A stretch of 64,000 bases of DNA from Candidatus Gastranaerophilales bacterium (GCA_900769645.1 CAAGHI010000074.1:1-64000); one strand, 5' to 3'; numbered from the stretch's first letter, positions 7,898-17,098 are shown. The notes: a model not told the origin generated them from the letters alone. A program made the numbers and translations.

Positions 7898-8648
7898 CGA
7901 CCTACGCTTAGCTGCTAAAAAATCTGCCTTTACATTGACCGAGGTCCTAATCACTCTCGGCATAATCGGTGTTGTTGCAGCTCTAACAATTCCTTCTCTT
8001 ATTCAAAAATATGAAGAAAAACAGACTGTTAGTCAGGTCAAAAAAGCTTATTCAGAGATTTCTCAAGCTTATATGTCGGCGGTACAAGGTGAAGGAACAC
8101 CGGATAATTGGGGATTGGTTAGTTGGAGTGATACAGGTATTGATGAACATAATATTCTGTATCATTTAAAGCCATATTTAAAGTTTACTGAATACTGTGG
8201 CTCTGAGACATATAATTGTTGGGTGGATACAAAATCTGTTTCAGGGGCAACTTTTCAACATAAAAATCGTAAAATTTATAGTAGGGCAATCTTGAGTGAT
8301 GGAACCGCGATTTTGAGCTTAATGGATCGCGCTGATTGCTCGACGACAGTTGGTGTAAATGGACAAATAAAAGGTGTTTGTGGCATAATAAGGATTGACG
8401 TAAACGGCAAAAGATTTCCTAATATGATGGGGCGAGATGTATTTTCATTTTGGGTAACAAAGGATAAAATAGTACCAACAGGAACGCAATTAGAAAATAA
8501 GTCGTCTAATTCGTCTTTTGAAAACGGTTGTGTAGGACAAGCAGAAGGACGAGGTTGTACAGCTTGGCTTTTATATAACGAAAATATGGACTATTTGCAT
8601 TGTCCTGACAAATTGGGTTGGGACAAGGCGAAGAGTTGTAAGGAGTGA

Positions 8649-8918
8649 TAAACTATAAGGCAGTATGCGTAAGTTGGGCATGTTTGCCCAACTTCGTCGG
8701 TCTAATAGCTTGGTTTTGAATAAGATGAACATCTATGCTGGGCGTAAGATTTTCTGTCTTTTTAGGATAACGAGAAATCTTACTTCAAACGTAACGAACT
8801 TAATGTCTTAGAGTCTTGGCGACTTAGCGTCTTTTACAAATTTTCAAATTTTCCCTAGCCTTATTTTCCCTAAAAATTCAACTTTGTAACAAATATACAT
8901 ATTTCCTTGCATGTCTTG
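8649..8918. other. Gene-free stretch before rpsJ promoter
   Basis: No supported gene. It contains one perfect hairpin GTTGGGCA-TGTT-TGCCCAAC at 8673-8692 and AT-rich sequence with repeat fragments (AGTCTTGGCGACTTAGCG). With the promoter and leader the full gap to rpsJ is about 390 bases. Confidence 0.6.
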
Positions 8919-8947
8919 TTGACAGTAAATTTTGTTTGTTTTACGAT
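8919..8947 (+). promoter_or_regulatory. Promoter of the S10 ribosomal cluster
   Basis: Consensus TTGACA (8919-8924), 17-base spacer, TACGAT (8942-8947). It leaves a leader of about 85 bases before rpsJ. Confidence 0.78.
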
Positions 8948-9040
8948 TGATACGCTTGGAATTATGACTAAAATCCGAAATATTTTCAGAATAGCAATCC
9001 AAGCGGTGTATTACAATAAGTAAAAGAAAAAGGAATGCAA

Positions 9041-9358
9041 ATGGCAACCACAACTAGACAAAGAATCAGAGTTTGTTTAAAAGCTTATGATCACAAATTA
9101 ATTGACGTTTCTTCAGACAAAATCGTTGAAACAGCAAAAAGAACTGAAGCTAAAGTAGCCGGACCTATTCCTTTACCTACAAAAAGACGTATATATTGCG
9201 TTTTGCGTTCACCACACGTAGATAAAAAATCTCGTGAACATTTTGAAATGAGAACTCATAAACGTATTATTGATATATACGAGCCAACTCAACAAACAGT
9301 TGAAGAACTTGGTAGACTTGATCTTCCGGCTGGTGTAGATATTGAAGTAAAATTATAA
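9041..9358 (+). CDS. rpsJ: Ribosomal protein S10
   Basis: S10 of the 30S subunit, also the NusB partner in antitermination. The 105 residues match the usual length and show [35 protein letters not shown] and [12 protein letters not shown]. An ATG two codons earlier (9035) is too close to AAAAAGGA, so 9041 is chosen. First gene of the S10/spc cluster. The str genes (rpsL, rpsG, fusA, tuf) often found upstream are absent here. Confidence 0.98.
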   Translation: MATTTRQRIRVCLKAYDHKLIDVSSDKIVETAKRTEAKVAGPIPLPTKRRIYCVLRSPHVDKKSREHFEMRTHKRIIDIYEPTQQTVEELGRLDLPAGVDIEVKL

Positions 9359-9555
9359 TTTTAAATTGTAAAATTGTAGTTTATTTGAAAATTTAATAAG
9401 CATTATGCATGTAATGTGAACTACACACGTCTGGCACGTGTCGGGTGAAATTCCCGAAAAAGGTAAAGAAGTAGCGCTCGCAAGAGAAAAATGCAATCCC
9501 GAAACAGGGGCAGAAATGTGTCTGCACCAAGTAGGGTGAGCTAGAAAGGTAAAAA
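9359..9555 (+). other. rpsJ-rplC spacer with possible RNA structure
   Basis: The 197-base spacer has ACACG-TCTGG-CACGTGT and TCGGG-TGAAATT-CCCGA stems, then a GAAAGG ribosome site. CGTCTGGCAC (9428-9437) recurs ahead of rplB (11506-11515). It may be a leader with a regulatory role or a repeat remnant; nothing coding is visible. Confidence 0.4.
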
Positions 9556-10191
9556 ATGACACTAGGTGTAATTGGTAAAAAACTTGGAATGACTCAAATC
9601 TTCGACGAACAAGGTTTGGCAATTCCTGTAACAGTAATCAAAGTTGATCCAATTGTTGTTACTCAAGTAAAAACAATTGAAACTGATGGTTACAACGCTA
9701 TACAAGTTGGTACAATCGCTGCTAAAGAAAAACACTTAACAAAAGCAGAAATTGGACACTTCAAGAAAAATAACCTTGAAAACTTCAGACACTTGCAAGA
9801 GTTCAGAGTAGAAAACCCTGCTGATTACAAAGTTGGCGACAAAATCGAATTATCAGTTCTTGATAACGTAGAAAAAGTTGACGTAACTGGTAAATCAATC
9901 GGTAAAGGTTTCCAAGGTACAGTAAAAAGATGGAACTTCTCAAGAGGACCTATGGGACACGGTTCTAAAAACCACAGAGAACCTGGTTCAATCGGCGCAG
10001 GTACAACACCTTCTCGTGTTATCAAAGGCAAAAGAATGGCTGGTAACATGGGCAACGAAAGAGTTACTATTACTAAGTTGAAATTAGTTAAAGTTGACGC
10101 TGAAAAAAGCTTAGTATTGGTAAAAGGTTCTGTTCCTGGTTGCGAAGGCAGATTGGTAACAATCGTTCCAACTAGAACAAAATGGAACTAG
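9556..10191 (+). CDS. rplC: Ribosomal protein L3
   Basis: L3 is an early-assembly protein near the peptidyl transferase centre. The 211 residues show the TLGVIGKKLGMTQIFDEQG start, the FQGTVKRWNFSRGPMGHGSK loop and the MAGNMGNERVT block typical of bacterial L3. GAAAGG lies eight bases before ATG. It follows rpsJ in standard order but with a 197-base spacer instead of tight coupling. Confidence 0.98.
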   Translation: MTLGVIGKKLGMTQIFDEQGLAIPVTVIKVDPIVVTQVKTIETDGYNAIQVGTIAAKEKHLTKAEIGHFKKNNLENFRHLQEFRVENPADYKVGDKIELSVLDNVEKVDVTGKSIGKGFQGTVKRWNFSRGPMGHGSKNHREPGSIGAGTTPSRVIKGKRMAGNMGNERVTITKLKLVKVDAEKSLVLVKGSVPGCEGRLVTIVPTRTKWN

Positions 10192-10412
10192 CTTCCTAAA
10201 CCTCGCCCTTGAGGGAGAGGTCGCAATCCTTAAACGAACTAAGGTGAGTTTTAGGAGAGCGGGTGAGGGGGGAAACCCAGCACGAAGTGAAGCAATAATC
10301 CAGGTAAGAAAGACAAGGAAAAGTCAAAACCGGCTGGTCTTGCCAGATAAAGCGATAAGCAAGCGGTAAGCAGTCTTAAACGAAATAGATAATTAATTAA
10401 AGGAAAAACAAA
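10192..10412. repeat. CTCGCCC...GGGAGAGGTCG repeat between rplC and rplD
   Basis: The 221-base spacer starts with CCTCGCCCTTGAGGGAGAGG and continues to GAGCGGGTGAGGGGG, a fold-back element. Related GGGAGAGG-type sequence occurs at 47960-48025 and 63750-63785. A second part contains AAACCGGCTGGTCTTGCCAG, which can also pair. No gene is seen. Confidence 0.65.
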
Positions 10413-11039
10413 ATGTCAAAAGAAATATTAAGTACAAATGGAGAAAAATTAGGCGAAATCACTTTGAACGAAGCTGTTTTCGGTGTTGAACCTAATTTGC
10501 ACGTAATGCACTTAGCATTAAGAAGACAATTAAATAATGCACGTCAAGGTTCTGCATCTTGCAAAACAAGAGCAGAAGTTTCTGGTGGTGGTAAAAAACC
10601 TTGGAAACAAAAAGGTACAGGTAGAGCAAGAGCTGGTTCTCTTCGTTCTCCATTGTTTGCAGGCGGTGGCGTAATCTTTGGACCAAAACCAAGAAGCTAT
10701 GCTTTCAACATGCCTCAAAAAGCTAGACAATTGGCTATCAAATCAGCTTTGTCTGCTAGAAGCGAACAATTAGTTGTAGTTAAAGATTTTTCTACAATTG
10801 CTGAACCTAAAACAAAATTGATGGTAGCTGCATTAAAATCATTGAACGTTTCAGGTAAAACTTTAATCGTTGCAGATGTTAAAGCTGACGAAAACAAAAA
10901 CCTTGCGTTGGCATCAAGAAACATTCCTAGCGTAAAAGTTATTTTACCTTCAAACTTAAATGTAAAAGATTTACTTGAAGCTGATTTTGTTGTAATGACT
11001 GAATCTGCTGTAAATGTTATCACAGAAAGGTTACAATAA
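10413..11039 (+). CDS. rplD: Ribosomal protein L4
   Basis: L4 lines the exit tunnel, and in some bacteria also represses the S10 operon. The 208 residues include the tunnel-loop signature KPWKQKGTGRARAGSLRSP and a C-terminal helical domain ending VNVITERLQ. AAAGGAAAAACAAA precedes ATG. The TAA overlaps the next ATG by one base, so it is translationally coupled to rplW. Confidence 0.98.
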   Translation: MSKEILSTNGEKLGEITLNEAVFGVEPNLHVMHLALRRQLNNARQGSASCKTRAEVSGGGKKPWKQKGTGRARAGSLRSPLFAGGGVIFGPKPRSYAFNMPQKARQLAIKSALSARSEQLVVVKDFSTIAEPKTKLMVAALKSLNVSGKTLIVADVKADENKNLALASRNIPSVKVILPSNLNVKDLLEADFVVMTESAVNVITERLQ

Positions 11040-11341
11040 TGGCAAGATCAAATACAGAAAAATTATATGATGTAATCAAAAAACCTATCATTACTGAAAA
11101 ATCAGTAGGTGCTACAACTTTGGGACAATATACTTTTGAAGTTGTTCAAAACGCAACAAAAGTTGAAATTGCTCAAGCAGTAGAACTAGCTTTTCCTGGA
11201 AGAAAAGTTAAAAAAGTAAGAACAGTTTATATGCCATCTCACGAAAAGAGAATGGGCTATAAATTCGGAAGAACAGATTCTTCTAAAAAAGCCATCGTAA
11301 CAATCGAAGGCGATCCAATCGAAGAATTGATTGGTGCGTAG
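11039..11341 (+). CDS. rplW: Ribosomal protein L23
   Basis: L23 sits at the tunnel exit and docks SRP and trigger factor. The 100 residues show VIKKPIITEKS near the start, and KVRTVYMPSHEKRMGYKFGR in the C-terminal half. Start and upstream rplD stop share one A. A 216-base spacer with repeat-like sequence then separates it from rplB. Confidence 0.97.
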   Translation: MARSNTEKLYDVIKKPIITEKSVGATTLGQYTFEVVQNATKVEIAQAVELAFPGRKVKKVRTVYMPSHEKRMGYKFGRTDSSKKAIVTIEGDPIEELIGA

Positions 11342-11557
11342 CGCGAACGAGCTGAGTGCGTAGGCTTGGCAAATAAAAGCGGATTTTGCGAATAGCAAAA
11401 TGATGTATGAGTTGAAAATTGAATATAGAAGTTTAAATTGTGCGAAGCACGAAATGAATTTTTGCCTTATTCACTTATTAACTTATTCACCTAAAATAGA
11501 TGGGGCGTCTGGCACAAGTCCCAAAAGTACAGAAAAAGCCAAAGGAGAAAAATTAAA

Positions 11558-12385
11558 ATGGCAATTAGAAAAATAAATCCTACATCTCCAGGACAAAGGG
11601 GAATGACAAAAAGTGATTACCAAGAAATCACTACATCAACTCCTGAAAAATCATTGTTGAAATCATTGAAAAAAACAGCTGGTAGAAATAACACTGGTAG
11701 AATTACATGTCGTCACAAAGGCGGCGGTGTAAAAAGAGCTTACCGTATCATCGATTTCAAACGTGAAAAATTCGGAGTACCTGCAACAGTAAAAACAATT
11801 GAATACGATCCAAACAGAAACGTAAGAATTTCTTTGGTATTCTATGCTGACGGTGAAAAAAGATATATCTTGACTCCGGAAGGTTTGAATGTTGGCGACG
11901 TAATCGTTTCAGGTCCTGAAGCTCCTGTTCAAACAGGTAACGCTTTACCTCTTGAATTGATTCCTCTAGGTACAATTGTTCACAATATCGAGCTTATTCC
12001 TGGACGTGGTGGTAAAATGGTTAGATCTGCAGGTAATGCAGCTCAAGTAATGGCTAAAGAAGGTGATTACGTAACTATTAAACTTCCATCATCAGAAATG
12101 AGAATGGTAAGAAAAGAATGTATGGCTACTATCGGTACATTAGGTAATGCAGAATTCAAAAACCTATCAATCGGTAAAGCTGGTAGAAAACGTTATATGG
12201 GCATCAGACCAACAGTACGTGGTGTTACAATGAACCCTTGCGATCACCCTCACGGTGGTGGTGAAGGTAAAACCGGTCCTGGCGGACACCCTAAAACACC
12301 TTGGGGTAAACCAGCTCTTGGCTATAAGACAAGAAAACAAGGTAAAGCTTCTGATAAATTAATTGTTAGAAGACGTAAAAAATAG
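11558..12385 (+). CDS. rplB: Ribosomal protein L2
   Basis: L2 is required for subunit joining and peptidyl transfer. The 275 residues match the family length. Visible motifs are [16 protein letters not shown], the [16 protein letters not shown] core and the C-terminal [19 protein letters not shown] with the conserved active histidine region. AAAGGAGAAAA precedes ATG. A CGTCTGGCAC element shared with the rplC leader lies about 50 bases upstream. Confidence 0.98.
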   Translation: MAIRKINPTSPGQRGMTKSDYQEITTSTPEKSLLKSLKKTAGRNNTGRITCRHKGGGVKRAYRIIDFKREKFGVPATVKTIEYDPNRNVRISLVFYADGEKRYILTPEGLNVGDVIVSGPEAPVQTGNALPLELIPLGTIVHNIELIPGRGGKMVRSAGNAAQVMAKEGDYVTIKLPSSEMRMVRKECMATIGTLGNAEFKNLSIGKAGRKRYMGIRPTVRGVTMNPCDHPHGGGEGKTGPGGHPKTPWGKPALGYKTRKQGKASDKLIVRRRKK

Positions 12386-12481
12386 TTACAAAGTGTAAAG
12401 GGTTGAGGGTAAAACTGTTCAACTTTTCAACCCTTGAACTTTATATATAAACTACCAAACAAAATTAAGAAAGGTAATAGA

Positions 12482-12763
12482 ATGGCACGTTCATTAAAAA
12501 AAGGCCCTTATGTAGAAGAAGCTCTACAAACAAAAATTGAAAAAATGAATGCAAACTCTGAGAAAAAAGTTATTAAAACTTGGTCTAGAGCATCAATGAT
12601 TGTACCTGATATGTTGGGTCACACAATCGCTGTTCATAACGGGAAAACTCACGTTCCTGTATATGTAACAGAACAGATGATCGGACACAAACTTGGTGAA
12701 TTTGCACCAACAAGACTATTCAAAGGGCACGCAGGTTCTGATAAAACTGCTAAAAGAAAATAG
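12482..12763 (+). CDS. rpsS: Ribosomal protein S19
   Basis: S19 contacts S13 in the 30S head. The start at 12482 gives 93 residues beginning [15 protein letters not shown], the universal S19 start, with GAAAGGTAATAG upstream. An ATG 16 codons earlier is rejected. The conserved [22 protein letters not shown] and GEFAPTR follow. Spacing to rplV is 42 bases. Confidence 0.98.
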   Translation: MARSLKKGPYVEEALQTKIEKMNANSEKKVIKTWSRASMIVPDMLGHTIAVHNGKTHVPVYVTEQMIGHKLGEFAPTRLFKGHAGSDKTAKRK

Positions 12764-12805
12764 TAAAACCCAAAAAGGTAAAACTTTAAGATAAGGAAAA
12801 TAAAA

Positions 12806-13144
12806 ATGGAAGCTAAAGCAAGACAAACTGATATAAAAATGACAGCAAGAAAACTTCGCAGAGTTATCAACGAAGTTAGAGGAAAATCTGTCGTTGAAGC
12901 TCAAGATATGTTACGTTTTATGCCTTATTTTGCAGCAAGAGTGGTTGAAAAGAACTTGAAAGCTGCTGTTGCAAACGCACAAGAAAAATATGGTGTAGGA
13001 GCTGAATCTTTGAAGGTTTCTGAAATCTTTGCAGATGAAAGCGTTACATACAAAAGAGCAAGAACAAGAGCGCAAGGTCGTATGTATTCCAGACTAAAAC
13101 GCACTTCTCACTTGACTTTAAAAGTAAGTGATATCACTAAGTAG
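12806..13144 (+). CDS. rplV: Ribosomal protein L22
   Basis: L22 lines the nascent-peptide tunnel. The 112 residues include MTARKLRRVINEVRGKSVVEA and the tunnel hairpin KRARTRAQGRMYSRLKRTSHL near the C terminus. AAGGAAAATAAAA precedes ATG. Standard order between rpsS and rpsC, with a 24-base spacer downstream. Confidence 0.98.
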   Translation: MEAKARQTDIKMTARKLRRVINEVRGKSVVEAQDMLRFMPYFAARVVEKNLKAAVANAQEKYGVGAESLKVSEIFADESVTYKRARTRAQGRMYSRLKRTSHLTLKVSDITK

Positions 13145-13168
13145 TAGTAATAACAAAAGGTAAATAAA

Positions 13169-13900
13169 ATGGGACAAAAAACACATCCAACAGGATTTAG
13201 AATCGGTGTAATTCAACCTTGGGTAAGCACATGGTTTGCTAAGGTAAAAGATTACGGCGCATTCGTTGCAGAAGATGCAAAAATCAGAAAATTTATTAAG
13301 AAAAAACTTTATACAGCAGGTGTTTCTAAGATTTTAATCGCTAGAAAAGCTCAAAGCACAACAGTAACTGTTGTTACAGCAAAACCTGGTATCGTTGTTG
13401 GTCGTGGTGGTCAAGGTATTGAAGACTTGAAAAAAGAAGTTTCAAAATATCTTGGAAAACCTATTATCATCAATGTTGTTGAAGTTGCAAGAATTGATGC
13501 TGACGCACAACTTGTAGCAGAAGCAATCGCTCAACAATTAGAAAAACGTGTTGCTTTCAGACGTGCAATGAAACAAGCTATGCAACGTACAATGAGAGCA
13601 GGCGCTCAAGGTATCAAAGTTATGGTATCTGGCCGTTTGGGCGGAGCAGAAATTGCTCGTTCTGAATGGGCAAAAGAAGGAAGAATTCCTCTTCAAACTC
13701 TAAGAGCCGATGTTGATTATGGTTTCACAGAAGCTGATACAATCATGGGTAAAATTGGTGTTAAGGTTTGGATTTTCAAAGGTAACTTGATGCCTGGCGA
13801 AAAAGCTGATCAAAACATCAAAGCAAAAAGCGGCAAAGACGAAAAAGGCGGAAGACGCCCAAGACGTAGAATTTCTTCTGAAAAAGTTGAAGAAAAATAA
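13169..13900 (+). CDS. rpsC: Ribosomal protein S3
   Basis: S3 lines the mRNA entry tunnel and has helicase activity in the ribosome. The 243 residues start [18 protein letters not shown], have the KH-domain [18 protein letters not shown], and the C-terminal [19 protein letters not shown] block. A Lys/Arg/Gly-rich tail (about 212-243) is slightly longer than the E. coli form. Spacing to rplP is 31 bases with CAGGAG. Confidence 0.98.
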   Translation: MGQKTHPTGFRIGVIQPWVSTWFAKVKDYGAFVAEDAKIRKFIKKKLYTAGVSKILIARKAQSTTVTVVTAKPGIVVGRGGQGIEDLKKEVSKYLGKPIIINVVEVARIDADAQLVAEAIAQQLEKRVAFRRAMKQAMQRTMRAGAQGIKVMVSGRLGGAEIARSEWAKEGRIPLQTLRADVDYGFTEADTIMGKIGVKVWIFKGNLMPGEKADQNIKAKSGKDEKGGRRPRRRISSEKVEEK

Positions 13901-13931
13901 GTAAAGAAAACATAACAGGAGTAAAAATAAA

Positions 13932-14354
13932 ATGTTACAGCCTAAAAAAACTAAATACCGCAAAATGATGAAAGGCAGAATGAAAGGTACAGAAACCAGA
14001 GGAACTCAATTAGAATTTGGTGGATATGCTCTTCAAGCTGTTGAACCGGGCTGGATTACCAGCAGACAAATCGAGGCTGCACGTCGTGCAATGACTCGTG
14101 AAATCAAACGTGGCGGTAACGTTTGGATTAAAATCTTCCCAGACAAACCAATTACAGCAAAACCTGCTGAAACTCGTATGGGTTCTGGTAAAGGTAACTT
14201 GGAATACTGGGTTGCAGTAGTTAAACCAAACAGAATTCTTTTTGAACTTGATTATTTCGATAGAAATGTTGCAGTTCACGCTTTGGAATTGGCAGCTCAA
14301 AAATTACCTATTAAGGTAAAAGTTGTTGAAAAAGCAAAGTTAGAAAACAAATAA
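13932..14354 (+). CDS. rplP: Ribosomal protein L16
   Basis: L16 helps position tRNA at the A site. The 140 residues start [19 protein letters not shown] and include [20 protein letters not shown] and [36 protein letters not shown] precedes ATG. It is followed 14 bases later by rpmC, so the rplP-rpmC-rpsQ part is tightly packed. Confidence 0.98.
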   Translation: MLQPKKTKYRKMMKGRMKGTETRGTQLEFGGYALQAVEPGWITSRQIEAARRAMTREIKRGGNVWIKIFPDKPITAKPAETRMGSGKGNLEYWVAVVKPNRILFELDYFDRNVAVHALELAAQKLPIKVKVVEKAKLENK

Positions 14355-14368
14355 TAAGGAAATAAGTA

Positions 14369-14566
14369 ATGAAATTAAATGAAATGCGCGAAAAAACAGT
14401 TGAAGAACTGCAAGGTGCTATAATTGACTGGAAGAAAGATTTGTTCAACTACAAATTGCAACTTTCAACTCACAAATTAGAAAACACAGCATTGATTTCT
14501 AAAACAAAAAGACTTATAGCTCAAGCAAAAACTGTAATAAGAGAAAAAGAGGTTAAAAATGCCTAA
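14369..14566 (+). CDS. rpmC: Ribosomal protein L29
   Basis: L29 binds near the tunnel exit. The 65 residues form the expected two-helix hairpin: MKLNEMREKTVEELQG, then DWKKDLFNYKLQLSTHKLEN and a basic second helix. It overlaps the rpsQ start by eight bases, implying translational coupling. Confidence 0.97.
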   Translation: MKLNEMREKTVEELQGAIIDWKKDLFNYKLQLSTHKLENTALISKTKRLIAQAKTVIREKEVKNA

Positions 14567-14804
14567 GAAAGAAAAACAAGGTGTAGTAATCAGCAACAAA
14601 ATGGACAAAACAATTGTTGTAAAAGTAGCAGACTACGAACCACATCCAAAATACAAAAAAATTATTGAATCTAATAAAAACTACAAAGCACACGATCCTG
14701 AAAATATCTGCAACGAAGGCGATATTGTAAGAATTGTAGAAGCTAGACCTGTATCAAAAGATAAACGTTGGGCTTTGGCAGAAGTAGTTGAAAAAGCACG
14801 TTAA
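14559..14804 (+). CDS. rpsQ: Ribosomal protein S17
   Basis: S17 is a primary 16S-binding OB-fold protein. The 81 residues show KQGVVISNKMDKTIVVKV, HPKYKKIIESNKNYKAHDP and CNEGDIVRIVEARPVSKDKRW. Its ATG lies inside the end of rpmC. After it comes a 154-base spacer with two small hairpins before rplN. Confidence 0.97.
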   Translation: MPKKEKQGVVISNKMDKTIVVKVADYEPHPKYKKIIESNKNYKAHDPENICNEGDIVRIVEARPVSKDKRWALAEVVEKAR

Positions 14805-14958
14805 TCCTTAATAAGCTTTTGTGAATTTAGTATTAACGTGTCCCGTGCTTGACTCGGGACCTCCGAAACAAAGTTTCGGTCAAGGTAAAAGACATCATTA
14901 CATAGATAATGCGCTGTCACAAAGTTAAAATATTCTTTAAAAATAAAGGAAAAGACAA
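14805..14958. repeat. rpsQ-rplN spacer with two hairpins
   Basis: GTCCCG-TGCTTGACT-CGGGAC and CCGAAAC-AAA-GTTTCGG fold next to each other. They resemble the two-hairpin units after rplE, rpsH and rplR but with different arms. No T-run, so not a simple terminator. Confidence 0.55.
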
Positions 14959-15327
14959 ATGATACAACAAGAAACAAGATTAGAAGTAGCAGATAACACT
15001 GGCGCAAAAGAACTTTTGTGTATCCGTGTTATGGGCAGCTCAAATAAAAAATTTGCAGCAGTAGGCGATGAAATCGTTGCAGCTGTAAAAGATGCTAACC
15101 CAAATATGCCTGTAAAAAAATCTGAAGTTGTAAGAGCAGTTGTTGTTAGAACAAAAGCTGATATCAAACGTGCAGACGGATCAGTTATCAGATTTGACGA
15201 AAACGCAGCAGTAATTATCAACAAAGATGGCAACCCACGTGGAACTCGTGTTTTCGGACCAGTTGCTCGTGAATTGAGAGACAAAGGATATATGAAAATA
15301 GTTTCTTTGGCTCCAGAAGTTATCTAG
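14959..15327 (+). CDS. rplN: Ribosomal protein L14
   Basis: L14 forms the B8 bridge with 16S rRNA. The 122 residues start [24 protein letters not shown] and include [18 protein letters not shown] and [31 protein letters not shown], all in place. AAAGGAAAAGACAA precedes ATG. Length equals the bacterial norm. Confidence 0.98.
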   Translation: MIQQETRLEVADNTGAKELLCIRVMGSSNKKFAAVGDEIVAAVKDANPNMPVKKSEVVRAVVVRTKADIKRADGSVIRFDENAAVIINKDGNPRGTRVFGPVARELRDKGYMKIVSLAPEVI

Positions 15328-15369
15328 TGCACTCGCCTAGATTTCATTAATTAAAATTCGATATGTAGG

Positions 15370-15388
15370 TCGGGATTAATTTCCCGAC
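15370..15388. repeat. GTAGGT-flanked hairpin, GTCGGGA type
   Basis: TCGGGA (15370-15375) pairs with TCCCGA (15382-15387), preceded by GTAGG and followed by CAAG. It fills the rplN-rplX spacer and belongs to the covarying hairpin family. Confidence 0.75.
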
Positions 15389-15410
15389 AAGAATTTAAAG
15401 GAATAAAACA

Positions 15411-15746
15411 ATGACAAACAAAAAATTGCATGTAAAAAATACTGATAGAGTAATGATTATTGCAGGCAAAGATAAAGGTAAAGACGGTAACATTAAAAAA
15501 GTTAACGTTGCAAAAGGAACTGTTACAGTTGAAGGTTTGAACATGGTAACAAAAGCTCAAAAACCTCAACCAATGGCAGGAATCCAAGGTGGTTTAGTTA
15601 AAGTTGAAGCACCTGTAGATGCATCAAACGTTATGGTTATTTGCCCTGCTTGCGAAAAACCGACAAGGATCAAACACGCAGTCGTTGACGGCAAAAAAGT
15701 TCGTGTTTGTAAAAAATGTGGTGAACAATTAGATGCAAAATTATAA
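15411..15746 (+). CDS. rplX: Ribosomal protein L24
   Basis: L24 is an assembly initiator with a KOW domain (IIAGKDKGKDGNIKKVNVAKG near residues 19-40). The 111 residues end with two CxxC pairs (CPAC and CKKC), a zinc-ribbon-like tail common in Firmicutes and cyanobacterial-type L24. AAAGGAATAAAACA precedes ATG. It is in standard order before rplE, 44 bases away. Confidence 0.97.
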   Translation: MTNKKLHVKNTDRVMIIAGKDKGKDGNIKKVNVAKGTVTVEGLNMVTKAQKPQPMAGIQGGLVKVEAPVDASNVMVICPACEKPTRIKHAVVDGKKVRVCKKCGEQLDAKL

Positions 15747-15790
15747 TTCGTGTTATAATTAAAGCATCAAAGAATTAAGGAAATACGAAA

Positions 15791-16351
15791 ATGACAACAA
15801 AAACAAGAAGTTTAAAAGCAAAATACCAAGAAGAAATAATTCCTGCATTGACAGAAAAATTTGGCTATAAAAACATCAACCAAGTTCCAAAACTTCACAA
15901 AATCGTTTTGAACATGGGTGTTGGCGAAGCTTCTCACAACTCAAAAATCGCTGAAGCTATCGAAGCTCAATTGACTAAAATTGCAGGTCAAAAATGCGTA
16001 GTTACAAAAGCTAAAAAATCTATCGCATCTTATAAATTAAGAGAAGGCATGCCTGTTGGTGCAATGGTTACATTGCGTGGCGAAAGAATGTATGACTTCT
16101 TACAAAAACTTATCTGTGTAGTTCTTCCTCGTATTCGTGACTTCAGAGGTATTTCACCTAAGAGTTTCGATGGCCGTGGTAACTATACATTAGGCTTGAA
16201 AGAACAAGCTTTGTTCCCTGAAATCACTTATGAAGAAGTTGATTTGGTAAAAGGTATGAACGTATCAGTAATTACAACAGCAGAAACTGACGATGAAGCA
16301 AGAGAATTGTTGAAATTGTTAGGCATGCCTTTCAAAGGAATGAACAAGTAG
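15791..16351 (+). CDS. rplE: Ribosomal protein L5
   Basis: L5 binds 5S rRNA and forms bridge B1b. The 186 residues show the [19 protein letters not shown] start of the core, [21 protein letters not shown] and [20 protein letters not shown]. Length is slightly above the usual 179-180 because of an N-terminal extension. The stop TAG is the first base triplet of a GGAGCG hairpin repeat, as in rpsH and rplR. Confidence 0.98.
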   Translation: MTTKTRSLKAKYQEEIIPALTEKFGYKNINQVPKLHKIVLNMGVGEASHNSKIAEAIEAQLTKIAGQKCVVTKAKKSIASYKLREGMPVGAMVTLRGERMYDFLQKLICVVLPRIRDFRGISPKSFDGRGNYTLGLKEQALFPEITYEEVDLVKGMNVSVITTAETDDEARELLKLLGMPFKGMNK

Positions 16352-16450
16352 GAGCGTAGCCGCTCCACCCACCAATCAGGTTTTGTATAAGCTTACAAGG
16401 CTTGAGTGCATAAAAGAGCGTAGCCGCTCTACCCATCTATTGGGTATTGT
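16349..16450. repeat. Stop-codon hairpin repeat after rplE (two units)
   Basis: GGAGCG-TAGC-CGCTCC (16351-16366) overlaps the rplE stop. A second unit has AGAGCG-TAGC-CGCTCT (16415-16430), a compensated base pair change. Each is followed by a weaker ACCC...GGGT stem. Confidence 0.85.
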
Positions 16451-16523
16451 ATAAACTAAAATACAGAAACAAAAATATATAGATTAATGTCTATATAAAT
16501 GATAAGTAAAAAAGGAGAAATTC

Positions 16524-16730
16524 ATGGCTAAAAAAGCGATGATAAACAAAGAACTAAGACGTGAAAAACTTGTTGCAGCAGGAAAATATCCAGCAGTAAG
16601 ACTTCATAACAGATGCAGCATTTGTGGCAGACCTCACGGTTTCCACAGAGATTTCGGTCTTTGCAGAATTTGTTTAAGAAAAATGGCTCACCAAGGTCTA
16701 TTACCTGGTGTTACAAAAGCAAGCTGGTAA
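16524..16730 (+). CDS. rpsZ: Ribosomal protein S14, zinc-binding type
   Basis: The 68-residue protein is the short zinc form of S14 with [10 protein letters not shown] and [22 protein letters not shown], giving the CxxC...CxxC zinc site. It starts [20 protein letters not shown], slightly longer than the 61-residue norm. AAAAAGGAGAAATTC precedes ATG. It is followed by a hairpin and a real terminator, so transcription is likely reset before rpsH. Confidence 0.97.
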   Translation: MAKKAMINKELRREKLVAAGKYPAVRLHNRCSICGRPHGFHRDFGLCRICLRKMAHQGLLPGVTKASW

Positions 16731-16856
16731 TGCCGAAGGCATTCTCCCATTAGGCAAACGTTTGTTATGGGGTATGCTTTGTGTATTGCAGTGAGTATAA
16801 TTGTGAGGTAAGTTCCGGCGAGCTGTTACAATTTAGAAAATAAAATATATAAATAA

Positions 16857-16885
16857 CCAAAAGACCGAGGGATGCGGTCTTTTTT
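16857..16885 (+). terminator. Terminator inside the ribosomal cluster, after rpsZ
   Basis: AAAAGACCG pairs with CGGTCTTTT across AGGGATG and runs into six T. It lies about 130 bases after rpsZ. It splits the cluster into at least two transcription units. Confidence 0.85.
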
Positions 16886-16900
16886 GGTCTTTACATAAAT

Positions 16901-16920
16901 GTTGGGCATACGTGCCCAAC
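16901..16920. repeat. Perfect palindromic hairpin, GTTGGGCA type
   Basis: GTTGGGCA-TACG-TGCCCAAC, eight paired bases and a four-base loop. It lies between the rpsZ terminator and the rpsH promoter. The same arms occur at 8673-8692 with a different loop. Confidence 0.85.
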
Positions 16921-16946
16921 TTTCTTAATTTTTCGTAATTAACTCC

Positions 16947-16975
16947 TTGCAAATCTGCATGTTTCATGCTAATAT
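16947..16975 (+). promoter_or_regulatory. Internal promoter for rpsH-rplF-rplR
   Basis: TTGCAA (16947-16952), 17-base spacer, TAATAT (16970-16975), about 120 bases before rpsH and directly after a terminator. It restarts transcription of the distal ribosomal genes. Confidence 0.72.
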
Positions 16976-17098
16976 CAACCTGTCAGACTGTCGAAAGACG
17001 TTCACAATAGTTGAGCAAAAATTAATTCGATAAGTGACGAGTAGAATGGATACTGCTGAGAAAGGTCAGTAAGTCCGCAAGAGTAAAGGAATAAAATT

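Larger units (their letters stand above)
7616..8648 (+). pseudogene. Type IV pseudopilin gene, out of frame at a poly-G tract
   Basis: The mature part is a type II/IV pseudopilin: SAFTLTEVLITLGIIGVVAALT at the processing site, a long hydrophobic helix, then a globular domain with paired cysteines. The frame is open back to 7653, just after nine G at 7643-7651. The only ATG with a ribosome site and promoter (7616) is one base out: in this read it gives about 22 residues and stops. Eight G would join ATG 7616 to the pilin (about 343 residues). This is either a phase-variable OFF state or a sequencing error. The roughly 100-residue leader is made of genomic repeat modules (7690-7930). Starting at the TTG inside the pilin motif would destroy the processing site. 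Confidence 0.8.

Noticed and set aside
7935..8648. TTG at 7935 as the pseudopilin start
   Set aside because: It lies inside the FTLTEVLIT processing motif, so the product could not be processed as a pilin. The frame continues upstream to the poly-G tract.
12434..12481. N-terminal extension of S19
   Set aside because: The universal [10 protein letters not shown] start at 12482 has its own ribosome site.
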